Counted from the stretch's first letter, positions 6,795-16,385 are shown. The stretch: DNA of 64,000 nucleotides from Legionella erythra (GCF_001467615.1 NZ_LNYA01000034.1:163085-227084), one strand, 5' to 3'. Made by a program: numbers and translations. Notes: generated by a model from the letters alone, not told the origin.

Positions 6795-8948
6795 CTAAGT
6801 CTCTTGAATTTCAGAATGACCTTTATGGGAATTCAACAGTCGTAAGCCATTAGCCACTACGATTAAACTAGCCCCCATATCAGCAAAAACAGCCATCCAA
6901 AGGGTTGCGACTCCTGCAAGCGCTAGAATGAAAAATACCCCTTTAATGGCAATGGATAAGCTAATGTTTTGGCGAAGAACTCTGGCGGTATTGCGGCTTA
7001 ACTCAATATATAAAGGAAGCATGGCTAAATTATCATTCATTAATGCCACATCGGCTGTTTCTAAAGCCGTATCGGTTCCCTTGCCCATAGCAAAACTAAT
7101 GCTTGCCTTCGCTAGTGCTGGCGCATCATTAATGCCATCCCCGACCATTCCCACATTTTTGTATTGGTCCAATAAGCGATTTATCTCTTGTAATTTGTCG
7201 GTGGGCAACACATTAGCTTTCACCTCATCAATACCAACTTGCTTGGCAATTGCCTGGGCGGTTACTGCATTATCACCCGTTAGCATCGCCGTTTTGATGC
7301 CTTGCTCATGGAGCTTTGAGATAGCCCATTGACTGGTCTTACGCAGCGTGTCAGCCACTGCAAAAAGAGCGAGTACTGTCGTGCTGTTACTTAAAACAAC
7401 TGTTGTTTTCCCCTCCTCTTCCAGTTGCTGAAGAATTCGTTCAATCTCAGGCGAACAGACTTGATTGTCTTCAGCGAGTTGGTGATTTCCCACAAAATAC
7501 AGTTTTTGTTGAGCAAAGCCTTTGACACCGCGTCCAGGCAGTGCTGAGAATTGTTCAACCTCCAACAACCTGGTATTGGGTTGTTCTTTTTGCCAATACG
7601 ATACCAAAGCATGCGCTACAGGATGCTCTGAGTGACTATCAAGGCTTGCAGCCAATAAAAGTAACTCCGCTTTCGTTTTGCTCGTGTCATAAACAATAAA
7701 ATCAGTGACTACAGGTTTACCTTCAGTTAAAGTGCCTGTTTTATCCAATGCAATTAATTTTAAACGATACCCTGTTTCTAAATAGCTTCCTCCCTTAATC
7801 AAAAGCCCGTGTTTGGCAGCAGAAGCTAATCCACTCACCACCGTGACAGGAGTGGAAATGACTAAAGCACAGGGGCATGCAATCACCAACAAAGTGAGCG
7901 CCTTATAAAGCCAATCATAAAAGGGATAACCAAAGACCAAAGGAGGAATCAACGCGATAAGAACCGCTATAAGAACCATTATAGGCGTATAGAAGCGTGC
8001 AAATTGGTCAACAAAACGTTGTGTTGGGGCTCGTTCTGCTTGCGCTTGCTCAATAGCCTTTCCAATTTTTGCAAGCAGTGTATCTCCAGATGCCTTCGTT
8101 ACTTTCACCTCAAGTACGCCATGCTCATTAAGTGTACCCGCAAACACGTTATCATCTATCTGTTTACTAACGGGCATGGATTCTCCCGTAATGGGTGCTT
8201 GATTCACAGTACTTTGTCCTGAGATCACGACACCATCCAAGGCAATACGTTCTCCAGGTTTTACTTTAAAAACAGCCCCTGGTTGCACTTTCTCTATGGA
8301 TATGGAAAGCCATTGCCCATTATCTTGTTTTATAAGAGCAACCTCCGGTGCAATTTGCATCAAACTGCGAATAGCAAGTCGTGCTTTATCTAAAGAATAA
8401 CGCTCAATACGCTCCGCCAATGCAAACAGCACTGTGACCATCGCAGCTTCTGGCCAAGCGCCAATACATACCGCTCCAACTATGGCAATCAGCATTAAGC
8501 TGTTGATGTTCATCGCTTTGGTACGCAGTGCCAACCAACCCTTTTTAAAAGTAGGCGGCCCACTTAAGGCAATTGCCAATAAGGCAGGAATAATAGTCCA
8601 GAGTGACCACTCTGAACCCAGGTAAAATGCCGCCAATTCTGAAAAAAGCGCCAAAATACCGGCTAATAAAATGATTTTCCAGGAAAAGTCAGAAACGGGT
8701 AGCTCGCCTTCTTTTGTTAAATGAGCACTGCCTTTAGCACGTACACTCATCCCTAAAGATTCAATGTGTTGCTGCAACGAATCAATAGCAGAAAGCCGAT
8801 GATGTATGGTGACTTCTTCTGCTATAAAATTAAATTCCAAATGCTCAATTTCAGGAACATCTTTTAATTGTTTTCTGATAAGCTGCTCTTCTGCTGGACA
8901 ATCAAGGCCAGCCACAAAAAACGTTGTTGCTGTTAATGATGTTGTCAT
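6795..8948 (-). CDS. cadA: Zn/Cd/Pb-type P1B ATPase (CadA/ZntA-like)
   Basis: This pump would export divalent soft metals at the expense of ATP. The 717-residue protein has an N-terminal heavy-metal-associated domain with GLDCPAEE, then membrane helices. The CPC motif lies around residue 357 and the phosphorylation site [11 protein letters not shown] around 400. HSEHPVAHAL, MLTGDN and GDGINDAPALA follow, with the GLRLL end typical of ZntA-like pumps. The start at 8948 is chosen because it gives an ATGA overlap with the zinc-ribbon gene; 8963 is also in frame. It is in one operon with the ArsR repressor. Confidence 0.93.
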   Translation of the reverse strand: MTTSLTATTFFVAGLDCPAEEQLIRKQLKDVPEIEHLEFNFIAEEVTIHHRLSAIDSLQQHIESLGMSVRAKGSAHLTKEGELPVSDFSWKIILLAGILALFSELAAFYLGSEWSLWTIIPALLAIALSGPPTFKKGWLALRTKAMNINSLMLIAIVGAVCIGAWPEAAMVTVLFALAERIERYSLDKARLAIRSLMQIAPEVALIKQDNGQWLSISIEKVQPGAVFKVKPGERIALDGVVISGQSTVNQAPITGESMPVSKQIDDNVFAGTLNEHGVLEVKVTKASGDTLLAKIGKAIEQAQAERAPTQRFVDQFARFYTPIMVLIAVLIALIPPLVFGYPFYDWLYKALTLLVIACPCALVISTPVTVVSGLASAAKHGLLIKGGSYLETGYRLKLIALDKTGTLTEGKPVVTDFIVYDTSKTKAELLLLAASLDSHSEHPVAHALVSYWQKEQPNTRLLEVEQFSALPGRGVKGFAQQKLYFVGNHQLAEDNQVCSPEIERILQQLEEEGKTTVVLSNSTTVLALFAVADTLRKTSQWAISKLHEQGIKTAMLTGDNAVTAQAIAKQVGIDEVKANVLPTDKLQEINRLLDQYKNVGMVGDGINDAPALAKASISFAMGKGTDTALETADVALMNDNLAMLPLYIELSRNTARVLRQNISLSIAIKGVFFILALAGVATLWMAVFADMGASLIVVANGLRLLNSHKGHSEIQET

Positions 8949-9133
8949 AGCGATTTCCCGCATTGACTGAAAAAACGAGCTCCCAGGGCATTATAGATTT
9001 GGCATTGGGGACAGCGAATTCCTTGAAACTCCTTGTTGGATGGATAATTATTTTTTTGCCCATGATGCGAGTTTCGGTAGTCCCCATACTGATCATTGAG
9101 AGCATTTCCAAAAATTCGTTTTAAAAAGCTCAT
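8945..9133 (-). CDS. small zinc-ribbon-like protein (62 aa)
   Basis: From ATG 9133 (GGAG upstream) the 62-residue product starts MSFLKRIFG, has a His/Gln-rich middle (HHGQKNN), and ends with two Cys motifs, CPQC and a single later Cys in FFSQCGKSL. That looks like a zinc ribbon with one Cys replaced. Its stop overlaps the cadA ATG (ATGA) and its start overlaps the end of arsR, so all three are translationally coupled. It might pass metal to or sense metal for the pump; this is inferred from position. Confidence 0.72.
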   Translation of the reverse strand: MSFLKRIFGNALNDQYGDYRNSHHGQKNNYPSNKEFQGIRCPQCQIYNALGARFFSQCGKSL

Positions 9134-9134
9134 G

Positions 9135-9437
9135 TTAATTCTCCATCTCTTCATCTTCAGTAAAATGTTTTAACAGATCTTCGAGAATACAACGCACGTG
9201 CATATCAAAAATGCCATGGTAAATATGCTTTCCCTCCCGCTGACCCACAAGAAGACGAGCAGAGCGCAAAAGGCTTAAATGATGACTAGTTAAGGGAACT
9301 GAAAGTTGTAATTGCTCGGCTAACTCAGAAACTGATTTAGGTCCCTCAAGGCAGGCCAAAAGAAGTTTTAAACGATTGGCTTCACCCATTAGATGTAGTG
9401 TGTCACTTAAGGCGATGATTTGGTCTTGGGTTGGCAT
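9135..9437 (-). CDS. ArsR/SmtB-family metal-responsive repressor
   Basis: The 100-residue winged-helix protein has the ArsR layout: LMGEANRLKLLLACLE, a recognition region LSVPLTSHHLSLLRSARLLVGQREGKHIYHG, and a C-terminal helix with HVRCILEDLLKHF. That helix holds His and Cys in positions where related CmtR or CzrA-like sensors bind Zn, Cd or Pb. It heads the cadA operon and probably represses it until metal binds. A near-perfect operator and promoter lie just upstream. Which metal it senses cannot be decided here. Confidence 0.92.
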   Translation of the reverse strand: MPTQDQIIALSDTLHLMGEANRLKLLLACLEGPKSVSELAEQLQLSVPLTSHHLSLLRSARLLVGQREGKHIYHGIFDMHVRCILEDLLKHFTEDEEMEN

Positions 9438-9447
9438 GATTAGTTCA

Positions 9448-9471
9448 ATAGTTAAATAAGTATTTAACTAT
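9448..9471. promoter_or_regulatory. ArsR operator, 11-2-11 inverted repeat
   Basis: ATAGTTAAATA, spacer AG, TATTTAACTAT is a perfect inverted repeat with 11-base arms. This is the classic 12-2-12-type site of SmtB/ArsR repressors. It lies 11 bases upstream of the arsR ATG and directly downstream of the -10 box, so a bound dimer would cover the transcription start and give autorepression. Confidence 0.85.
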
Positions 9472-9472
9472 A

Positions 9473-9500
9473 AATATAGATAATGAATACCATTTGTCAA
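9473..9500 (-). promoter_or_regulatory. sigma-70 promoter of arsR-cadA operon
   Basis: On the minus strand a consensus -35 TTGACA (9500-9495) is followed by a 16-base spacer and TATATT (9478-9473). The predicted start falls inside the adjacent inverted repeat, which explains repression. It is among the best-formed promoters in the window. Confidence 0.75.
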
Positions 9501-9561
9501 TGAGCGCTTTTTTAAACATTCAATGAATCATAGTGTTCTTAGCTTTTAAAAAAGAAGACCT

Positions 9562-12500
9562 TTAGATATTTTGTTCTTTTATCTCTTTTCTTTGCTCGCC
9601 CTTTTTTCGGCGCTCATGAAAGATATAATATAAACCCGGTAAAACCAATAAGGTCAAAAAGGTAGAAGAGATAATTCCTCCAATAACCACTGTAGCAAGG
9701 GGTCTTTGAACTTCTGCTCCAGTGCCAGTCGCAAGCGCCATGGGCACAAAACCTAATGAGGCAACCAAAGCCGTCATTAATACAGGTCTTAGACGCGCCA
9801 GTGATCCTTGCAATACTGCATCTTTTAGATAGAATTTTTTCTCTTCATGAAGCTTATTAATAAAGGTAATCATGACCAAGCCATTGAGTACGGCGACTCC
9901 TGATAAGGCAATAAATCCAACGCCTGCAGAAATAGATAGGGGAATCCCTCGTAACCACAAAGCAAAAATGCCGCCAGTTAGTGCAAGAGGAATTCCGGTA
10001 AATACTAATAGTGCATCCCTTACTCTGCCAAAACTCATAAAAAGCAATAAGAAAATACCCAGAAGCGTGATGGGCACTACGATTTGTAATCGTTGTGAGG
10101 CAGATTGAAGTTGTTCAAACTGACCACCCCAGATAATCCAATAGCCAGAGGGTATTTTAACGTTTTCATCAATACGAAGCTTAGCTTCATTCACAAATGA
10201 ACTTAAATCCCGATTTCTAACGTTTGAAGTAACCACCACACGTCGCTTTCCAATCTCTCGACTGATTTGGTTCGGACTTTCGCTACGAACCAAAGAGGCA
10301 ACCTCACTTAAGGGAATAAAGTGCTGCTCGCCATCTTTAGCAAGAGATAGCGGAATGTATATTTGACGCAATACGTTCGGATCGGTTCGCAACGATTCAG
10401 GCAAACGTACGACGATATCAAAACGCTTATCCCCCTCAAAAAGCTCACCACCCTTCTTACCTCCAGTAGCAATGACAATCGCGTCTTGAACCGTCCCAAT
10501 TTGTAGCCCATAACGAGCCAAGGAATTGCGATTAATGTCAACGGTTAAAAGAGGTAAACCGCTGACTTGTTCGACTTTCACATCAGCAGCCCCTGGTATT
10601 TGTTTTAATTGGGCACTAATCGCCTCAGCTGTTTTTAACAAGGTATCCATGTCATCACCAAAGACTTTTACTGCCACATCACTACGAACTCCGGAAATGA
10701 GTTCATTAAAACGCATTTGAATGGGTTGGGTAAATTCATAATTATTCCCAGGAATTTGTTTTACAGCAAGTTCCATTTCTTGAACTAATTCTTGTTTTGT
10801 TTTTTTAGGATTAGGCCAGTCTTTGCGTGTTTTTAAAATAATAAACGTATCAGCCACATTCGGAGGCATCGGATCAGTTGCCACCTCTGCAGTCCCTAGT
10901 TTGGCAAACACAGTTTTTACTTCAGGAAACTCTCTGACTCGTTTTTCGACCAAATCCTGCATGGTAATTGCCTGGGTGAGGCTTGTTCCTGGAATTCGCA
11001 TCGCATGCATGGCAATGTCTCCTTCATCAAGGCTTGGAATAAACTCACCGCCTAAACGAAAGGCTATCAATAAACTGATAACTACCAAACCAAGAGCCGC
11101 ACCGATGACCGTTTTTCGAGCATGAAAACAACGACGCAATACTTTGCCATAACCTAAGGATAGGTAATGAACTAATGTATTTTCTTTTTCTTGCAAGTGC
11201 CCGCGTAAAAAAATGGCAATGGCTGCGGGCACAAAGGTTAATGCAAACAGCATGGAGGCCAGTAGCGCAATAATCACTGTTTCTGCCATGGGTAAAAACA
11301 TTTTCCCTTCAACACCAGTCAACGTGAGAATGGGTAAATAAACCACTGTAATAATAAACACACCAAAAATACTAGGTCTAATCACCTCAGTGGTTGCATG
11401 AGAAATGACCTTTAACCGCTCTTCCAGATTTAAAATGCGATGCAATGAGTGTTGTTGTTCACCAAGATGCTTAATGCAATTTTCAACAATAATGACCGCC
11501 CCATCGACTATCAAACCAAAATCCAAGGCCCCCAAACTCATTAAATTCGCACTGATTTGATTAGTCACCATTCCGGTAATGGTCAATAACATCGATAAGG
11601 GAATCACCATAGCAGTAATGAGCGCTGCTCGAATATTTCCCAAAAACAAGAATAAAATGATGCATACCAGGAGCGCTCCTTCCAAAAGGTTCTTTGTCAC
11701 CGTTTGAATGGTTGCATTGACTAATAAAGTGCGGTTGTACACGGTAACTGCCTCAACACCTTCGGGAAGCGATTTATTAATTTCTTTCATTTTGGCAGCA
11801 ACACGCTGAGAAACGGTTCGACTGTTTTCACCCATCAACATAAAGACTGTACCTAGTACTACTTCTTTACTGTTCTCGGTCGCAGCACCCGTACGCAATT
11901 CTTTACCTAAAGCAACGTCAGCCACATCACGAATACGAACAGGAGTCCCTTCAAAACTGGCAATGACAATGTTTTCAATATCGGGAATATTTTGAACCTG
12001 TCCTGGCACGCGAATTAAATGTTGCTCACCATTGGTTTCAATATAACCCGCTCCAACATTTTCATTATTACGCTTTAATGCTTCGACTACATTATCCAAA
12101 CTTAATTTATAGCGCACCAACTTCATAGGGTCTGGCGTAATATGAAATTGCTTTTCATAACCACCAATAGTATTGACTTCAGCAACGCCTTCTACATTAC
12201 GTAATTGCGGTTTAATAATCCAATCTTGAATGGTACGAAGCTCGGTTGGATTATAACGTTGAGTTTCCGGCACATTAGGCTTATTGGTGACCGTGTACAT
12301 AAAAATCTCACCAAGACCCGTTGAAATGGGTCCTAAGGTGGTCTCTGCTTCCGGAGGCAATTTATCTTGTACTTCTTGTAAACGCTCATTAATCAATTGA
12401 CGGGCAAAATAAATATTCGTTCCATCTTTAAAAACCACTGTGACTTGCGATAACCCATAACGCGATAAAGAACGGGTATAATCCAAATTGGGCAAACCAC

Positions 12501-12720
12501 TCATAGCAAGCTCAATTGGAAAGGTAATCCGTTGCTCCACTTCATAAGGAGAGTACCCGGAGACCTCGGTATTAATTTGTACCTGTACATTGGTAATATC
12601 AGGCACCGCATCAATAGGAAGGCGTTGAAAATTATACACCCCTAAAAGGGCAATAATCAGCGTGAATAACAACACAAACCAGCGATGTTTTAACGAAAAG
12701 CGAATAATATGTTCCAGCAT
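9562..12720 (-). CDS. helA: HME-RND metal efflux pump, HelA/CzcA type
   Basis: The 1052-residue inner-membrane pump drives divalent metal ions (Zn, Co, Cd) out through a tripartite channel using the proton gradient. It has the RND plan of 12 helices with two large periplasmic loops. DFGLIVDGAVIIVEN in helix 4 (around residue 400) is the signature of the HME1, CzcA-like group. Length and N-terminus (MLEHIIRFSLKHRW) agree with what I recall of Legionella HelA. It is third in the order helC-helB-helA, nine bases after helB, and ends just upstream of the ArsR operon. Confidence 0.93.
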   Translation of the reverse strand: MLEHIIRFSLKHRWFVLLFTLIIALLGVYNFQRLPIDAVPDITNVQVQINTEVSGYSPYEVEQRITFPIELAMSGLPNLDYTRSLSRYGLSQVTVVFKDGTNIYFARQLINERLQEVQDKLPPEAETTLGPISTGLGEIFMYTVTNKPNVPETQRYNPTELRTIQDWIIKPQLRNVEGVAEVNTIGGYEKQFHITPDPMKLVRYKLSLDNVVEALKRNNENVGAGYIETNGEQHLIRVPGQVQNIPDIENIVIASFEGTPVRIRDVADVALGKELRTGAATENSKEVVLGTVFMLMGENSRTVSQRVAAKMKEINKSLPEGVEAVTVYNRTLLVNATIQTVTKNLLEGALLVCIILFLFLGNIRAALITAMVIPLSMLLTITGMVTNQISANLMSLGALDFGLIVDGAVIIVENCIKHLGEQQHSLHRILNLEERLKVISHATTEVIRPSIFGVFIITVVYLPILTLTGVEGKMFLPMAETVIIALLASMLFALTFVPAAIAIFLRGHLQEKENTLVHYLSLGYGKVLRRCFHARKTVIGAALGLVVISLLIAFRLGGEFIPSLDEGDIAMHAMRIPGTSLTQAITMQDLVEKRVREFPEVKTVFAKLGTAEVATDPMPPNVADTFIILKTRKDWPNPKKTKQELVQEMELAVKQIPGNNYEFTQPIQMRFNELISGVRSDVAVKVFGDDMDTLLKTAEAISAQLKQIPGAADVKVEQVSGLPLLTVDINRNSLARYGLQIGTVQDAIVIATGGKKGGELFEGDKRFDIVVRLPESLRTDPNVLRQIYIPLSLAKDGEQHFIPLSEVASLVRSESPNQISREIGKRRVVVTSNVRNRDLSSFVNEAKLRIDENVKIPSGYWIIWGGQFEQLQSASQRLQIVVPITLLGIFLLLFMSFGRVRDALLVFTGIPLALTGGIFALWLRGIPLSISAGVGFIALSGVAVLNGLVMITFINKLHEEKKFYLKDAVLQGSLARLRPVLMTALVASLGFVPMALATGTGAEVQRPLATVVIGGIISSTFLTLLVLPGLYYIFHERRKKGEQRKEIKEQNI

Positions 12721-12729
12721 TTCTATTCC

Positions 12730-13986
12730 TTAGTGCTCATGGCTTGCGCCCTCTTTGCCAAGCTCTGCTTTCATAAAAAAGCTGTTTTTACTCACATAAC
12801 GCTGACCCGCATCAAGACCCGAAACCACCTCGACCCACTGGTCGTCTTTTTCTCCTAAATTAACAGGAGTGGCTTCAAAATAATCCCCTTGTTGGACAAA
12901 AACTACATCCATATCATTGAGCCTCTGAATGGCAGAAATTAAGACCGCAACCGGTGCTGTTTTTTCTTTGATGATCACTGCACCATTCACATACATACCG
13001 GGCAACCAAATACGGTTGGTATTAGATAGAACCGCTCGCGCCAAAGTGGTTTGACTGTCTTCGATACCTAAAGGTGCAATATAAGAAATAGTACCTTTTG
13101 ATTCAGGCTTTCCCTCATCGCCGGTCACAATAACTTCCATACCTTGTTTTACAAGAGGGGCTTCTTTGCGATACAAGGTAAAATCAGCCCAAACAGTAGT
13201 TAAATTCGCCACCTCGTAAATAGGTTTGGTATTTTGCGCAAGCTCTCCATTGGTTGCATATTTCTGCACAATGGTTCCGGTAATAGGCGCTGTGATGGTG
13301 TAATTTTGCAGGCTTTCATTGCTTTCAATGGTGGCTAATACGTCGCCTTTATTCACCTCTTCACCAAGGTTTTTAGTTAGTGATTTAATAATGCCCGAAT
13401 AACGAGCATAGATGGGTGCCAAAGTATCACGATTAGGTACGATTTTTCCGACCACTTTTAATTGAGTTTTTATCGTTTGGCTTTGTGCTGTTGCCACTTG
13501 AATGTCGGCTGATTTTAGAATACCTGCCACAATTTTTACCCGGCCCTCATAAGTTGAGTAATGCCATTGATATTGTTTCCCCTGGAATGCCAATTGAATG
13601 CTCACATCAAAAGAATGGGGCTCTTGAATGATTTGATTGCTCTGTAAAAAATCCTCAATTCGATTAAAAGTAATTTCTTCCTTTTTTCCATTAAATCGGG
13701 TGAGTTGAACTGTTAATCGAACTGCTTCTGGGGAAATAATTGCGCCATTCTTATAAAGAAAGGCCCGAAAATGAGGCGGCATTGCTTTTTCAAAAATGAA
13801 AAGCTCTAAGGCAATACTGCTGTCTTTAAACAATCGCCCACCATGAGGACCTTTGGAAATTAATTCTTGATGCCCCTCTTCTTCTGTAGCATGAGATTCT
13901 TCAGAAGCCCAAAGAGAAGAACAACTTAATCCTAATAAAAGAATAATCAGTGAAATTATAGAGAAAGCTGGTTTTAGTAATCTCAT
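12730..13986 (-). CDS. helB: periplasmic adaptor of HelCBA pump (CzcB-like)
   Basis: The 418-residue membrane-fusion protein would join the RND pump to the outer-membrane channel. A signal peptide (about 1-27) is followed by a His/Glu-rich stretch (SHATEEEGHQE) and KGPHGGRLF, an N-terminal metal-associated domain seen in CzcB-like adaptors. Next come barrel-sandwich halves (KNLGEEVNKGDVLATI, APITGTIVQKY) and a C-terminal SHEH tail. It overlaps helC by an ATGA. The His-rich ends suggest metal capture. Confidence 0.9.
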   Translation of the reverse strand: MRLLKPAFSIISLIILLLGLSCSSLWASEESHATEEEGHQELISKGPHGGRLFKDSSIALELFIFEKAMPPHFRAFLYKNGAIISPEAVRLTVQLTRFNGKKEEITFNRIEDFLQSNQIIQEPHSFDVSIQLAFQGKQYQWHYSTYEGRVKIVAGILKSADIQVATAQSQTIKTQLKVVGKIVPNRDTLAPIYARYSGIIKSLTKNLGEEVNKGDVLATIESNESLQNYTITAPITGTIVQKYATNGELAQNTKPIYEVANLTTVWADFTLYRKEAPLVKQGMEVIVTGDEGKPESKGTISYIAPLGIEDSQTTLARAVLSNTNRIWLPGMYVNGAVIIKEKTAPVAVLISAIQRLNDMDVVFVQQGDYFEATPVNLGEKDDQWVEVVSGLDAGQRYVSKNSFFMKAELGKEGASHEH

Positions 13987-15233
13987 TTACTCTCCTTGGA
14001 AGGATGTAATCCCAATAGCCCTATAAGTTGAATTAGCGATTTATGATAATCGGCATGGGCTTGTTGATAGTGCCGCTCTTCTTCATACAAAGCATTAAGT
14101 GCGGTTGATAATTCAATATAGGTGTAACGCCCCATTTGATAACCATCTTGGGCTAATTTGATGGATTTTCTTGCTAAAGGCAATAAGGAATCCGTGACTA
14201 AATTCGCCTCGTAATTACTTTGTTGCGCTTGCAAAAAGGCATTATAGGCATTTTGACGCACATCAAGACGAGCGCCTTGAAACTCATGAGCCGTTTGTGT
14301 GTATTGTGCCTCTGCTGTCATGATTTTCCCTTGATTGCGGTTATAAACCGGAACTTCTGCAAAAGCAGACATCACTGCTGCATTACTGCCATCATCAGAA
14401 AAATGTCGTCCACCCAATTGGATGTTTAAATCAGGCCAGACGGCCTTTTTAACTGCTGTAATAGTTGCACGCTTTGCCTGTAGCTGCAGTTGCAATTGCA
14501 TCAACTGTGGGCTCTGCGGTAGTTTTTTTAATAAATCAGCCCAATTCAAAGTAAGACCCGGTAAACCTTTATCTATCAAGGGTCGGTCAACTCTTAAACC
14601 ATCACCTAATAAACGAGCAAGTTTTGCTCGTTGAGATAAAGCATCTCGTTCTGCTTTCTTTTCCTGAATCCGCGCTTCTCCTAATCGCACTTGCGCCAAC
14701 CTTAAATCCAATTCCGCACCAGCACCTGCTTTAACTCGCCGTTCAATCGCTGAAACGATATCTTGATTCAAGCGAATCAGTTTTTTGGTGACTTGATGCC
14801 ATTGCCCAGCATAAAGAGCATCAACGTAAGCAACTCCAACCGTCATATAAAGTATTGCTTTCTGAACATTAATCTGGGCTAGTGATGCTAAATAATCAGC
14901 GTAGGTTGCTCTTTTCAAATACTTAAGACGACCACCCAAAGGGATAGGTTGGGTAACTGAGGCTGTTGTTTCTGCAGATTCATAACCTGAGTAACTGCCA
15001 GAACCACCAAAGTTTTCACCCGTTAAAGTCAGTTGCGGATTAGGATAAAGTCCACTTTGAATAAAAGCACCTCTCATGGCTTGCGCTTTATCTATTTCTG
15101 CCTGCAGTTCAGGGTTATTGCGATAGGCAATCTCTAACGCCTGCTTAAAGGTTAGCGGGATGGCAGCCTGTGCTTCGTTAAAAACGAATAGTATTAATAG
15201 GGCTGTCATGAATAATCTTAAAAAATAATGCAT
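13983..15233 (-). CDS. helC: outer-membrane channel of HelCBA pump (TolC family)
   Basis: The 416-residue protein has a signal peptide ending at AQA, two TolC/OEP repeats with long coiled helices (ALEIAYRNNPELQAEIDKA and a second copy after about residue 230), and a GYQMGRYTYIELSTAL motif typical of CzcC-like factors. It is the first gene of the pump operon on the minus strand and ends in an ATGA overlap with the adaptor. GGAAGGG precedes its start. Confidence 0.9.
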   Translation of the reverse strand: MHYFLRLFMTALLILFVFNEAQAAIPLTFKQALEIAYRNNPELQAEIDKAQAMRGAFIQSGLYPNPQLTLTGENFGGSGSYSGYESAETTASVTQPIPLGGRLKYLKRATYADYLASLAQINVQKAILYMTVGVAYVDALYAGQWHQVTKKLIRLNQDIVSAIERRVKAGAGAELDLRLAQVRLGEARIQEKKAERDALSQRAKLARLLGDGLRVDRPLIDKGLPGLTLNWADLLKKLPQSPQLMQLQLQLQAKRATITAVKKAVWPDLNIQLGGRHFSDDGSNAAVMSAFAEVPVYNRNQGKIMTAEAQYTQTAHEFQGARLDVRQNAYNAFLQAQQSNYEANLVTDSLLPLARKSIKLAQDGYQMGRYTYIELSTALNALYEEERHYQQAHADYHKSLIQLIGLLGLHPSKESK

Positions 15234-15338
15234 CCCTTCCCTTATAAAAATTCCGTATACGAAACTACTTTTAAATTTAACTTATTTTGCATCAATTACA
15301 TAGATCATTATTTGTATTCTTTCCCTCTAGAATGGTTT

Positions 15339-15524
15339 CTAGCCTGGAACCTCAAAAATTTCCGTATATCGTACCGTATTTTGAATATTTTTTTGTCCCA
15401 AGTAATGTTGAATGCTTCGTATATCTTGTCCATCATTTGCAGGTTTAAATCCTGTGGAATGTCTGAGCATGTGTGGATGAACTAAAATCAGAACACCTAA
15501 AATTAAGATACTTAATCGTACCAC
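15339..15524 (-). pseudogene. fossil of a tyrosine recombinase C-terminus
   Basis: The minus-strand frame contains HPHMLRHSTGFKPANDGQD, then SIQHYLGQKNIQNTVRYTE. This is the end of a XerC/FimB-like recombinase: the HxLRH box, the second His box (here GQ instead of GH) and the catalytic Tyr. Nothing upstream in frame matches the rest of the enzyme, only an unrelated hydrophobic stretch. The catalytic His has become Gln. It is a decayed remnant between the hel operon and the next genes, a likely scar of a past insertion. Confidence 0.75.
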
Positions 15525-15583
15525 ATTGCAGGGGATTCATTACGCTAAAAAACAAATACATCCAGAAGAATGAGCTTTCGCCT

Positions 15584-15610
15584 TTGACATCCACCAAAAC
15601 CCACTATAAT
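15584..15610 (+). promoter_or_regulatory. probable sigma-70 promoter for the small membrane gene
   Basis: TTGACA at 15584 and a perfect TATAAT at 15605 are separated by 15 bases, slightly short of the ideal 17. They lie 155 bases upstream of the 65-residue membrane protein gene, with no other gene between. The long leader is unexplained. Confidence 0.5.
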
Positions 15611-15764
15611 TAAAGTCAGATGGGATAGAAATTATACTCTTTTAGTTCCGGATGAACGATGATTTAGGGCAAAAATGCGGATAGAGTACCGAATTCGATG
15701 ATCTTGGATCCCTAGAATTCCAGATTCTCAAGTGAATGAAGGCTAATTGAAAAGGAGAAATTTT

Positions 15765-15962
15765 ATGCTGAGAGATATCGTTCTATTTTTTGCGGGGTTT
15801 GAATTTTTTCATACAATTGTGCACGTCTTTTTTGCATTTTTACTTCCTTTAGACCTTAAATTTATAATTTTGACTACCACTTTAAATACTTGGTCAATTG
15901 TTATCAACGCACTGATAACTCTAGCTCTTCTTTGGTGGGCAAAACGATTACGAAGTAAATAG
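15765..15962 (+). CDS. small membrane protein (65 aa)
   Basis: From ATG 15765 (AAGGAG seven bases before) the product has two hydrophobic segments, MLRDIVLFFAGFEFFHTIVH and a later IVINALITLALLWWA. His and Phe line the first segment, and the C-terminus is basic (KRLRSK). It precedes the DUF302 gene by 27 bases, so the two are probably co-expressed. No family is recognised with confidence; metal or redox stress is plausible from the location. Confidence 0.75.
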   Translation: MLRDIVLFFAGFEFFHTIVHVFFAFLLPLDLKFIILTTTLNTWSIVINALITLALLWWAKRLRSK

Positions 15963-15989
15963 TTAACTATCAAAACAATTAGGAAGAAA

Positions 15990-16385
15990 ATGAATAATAA
16001 TAAATATGGATTTGGAAAAAAAATATTGTATTCATTTGATGATGCAATTAAGAAAGTTACTGAAGAACTACAAAAAGAGGGGTTTGGAGTTCTTACAAAT
16101 ATAGATGTGTCAGCAACTTTAAAAAAAAAGTTAAATCAAGATATGCCTCCCTATCAAATTCTTGGTGCATGCAATCCTCAATTTGCACATCAAGCTTTAG
16201 AAAAGGAGCCATCTATAGGTTTGCTTTTACCCTGTAATGTGGTTGTACGCCAAGATAATACAGGAAACGTTTATATTGAATTTATGGATCCAAAAGCAGT
16301 ATTAGAATTAGTAGACAACCCTGAAATTAATCGGGTCGCCAGTGAAGTGAGGCAGCGACTTAAGCGAGTATTAAATGCATTGTAA
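15990..16385 (+). CDS. DUF302 family protein
   Basis: The 131-residue soluble protein follows the DUF302 pattern: FDDAIKKVTEELQKEGFGVLTNIDVSATLKKK, then YQILGACNPQFAHQALEKEP, IGLLLPCNVVV, and a final helix (VASEVRQRLKRVL). The family folds as a small alpha/beta dimer of unknown function, often linked to metal or sulfur stress genes. The conserved CNP and LPCNV motifs are present. It lacks a signal peptide, so it is probably cytoplasmic. Confidence 0.88.
   Translation: MNNNKYGFGKKILYSFDDAIKKVTEELQKEGFGVLTNIDVSATLKKKLNQDMPPYQILGACNPQFAHQALEKEPSIGLLLPCNVVVRQDNTGNVYIEFMDPKAVLELVDNPEINRVASEVRQRLKRVLNAL

Noticed and set aside
8902-9111. 69-codon minus-strand frame overlapping the zinc-ribbon and cadA genes
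   Set aside because: It has no family pattern and lies in another frame across two well-supported genes.
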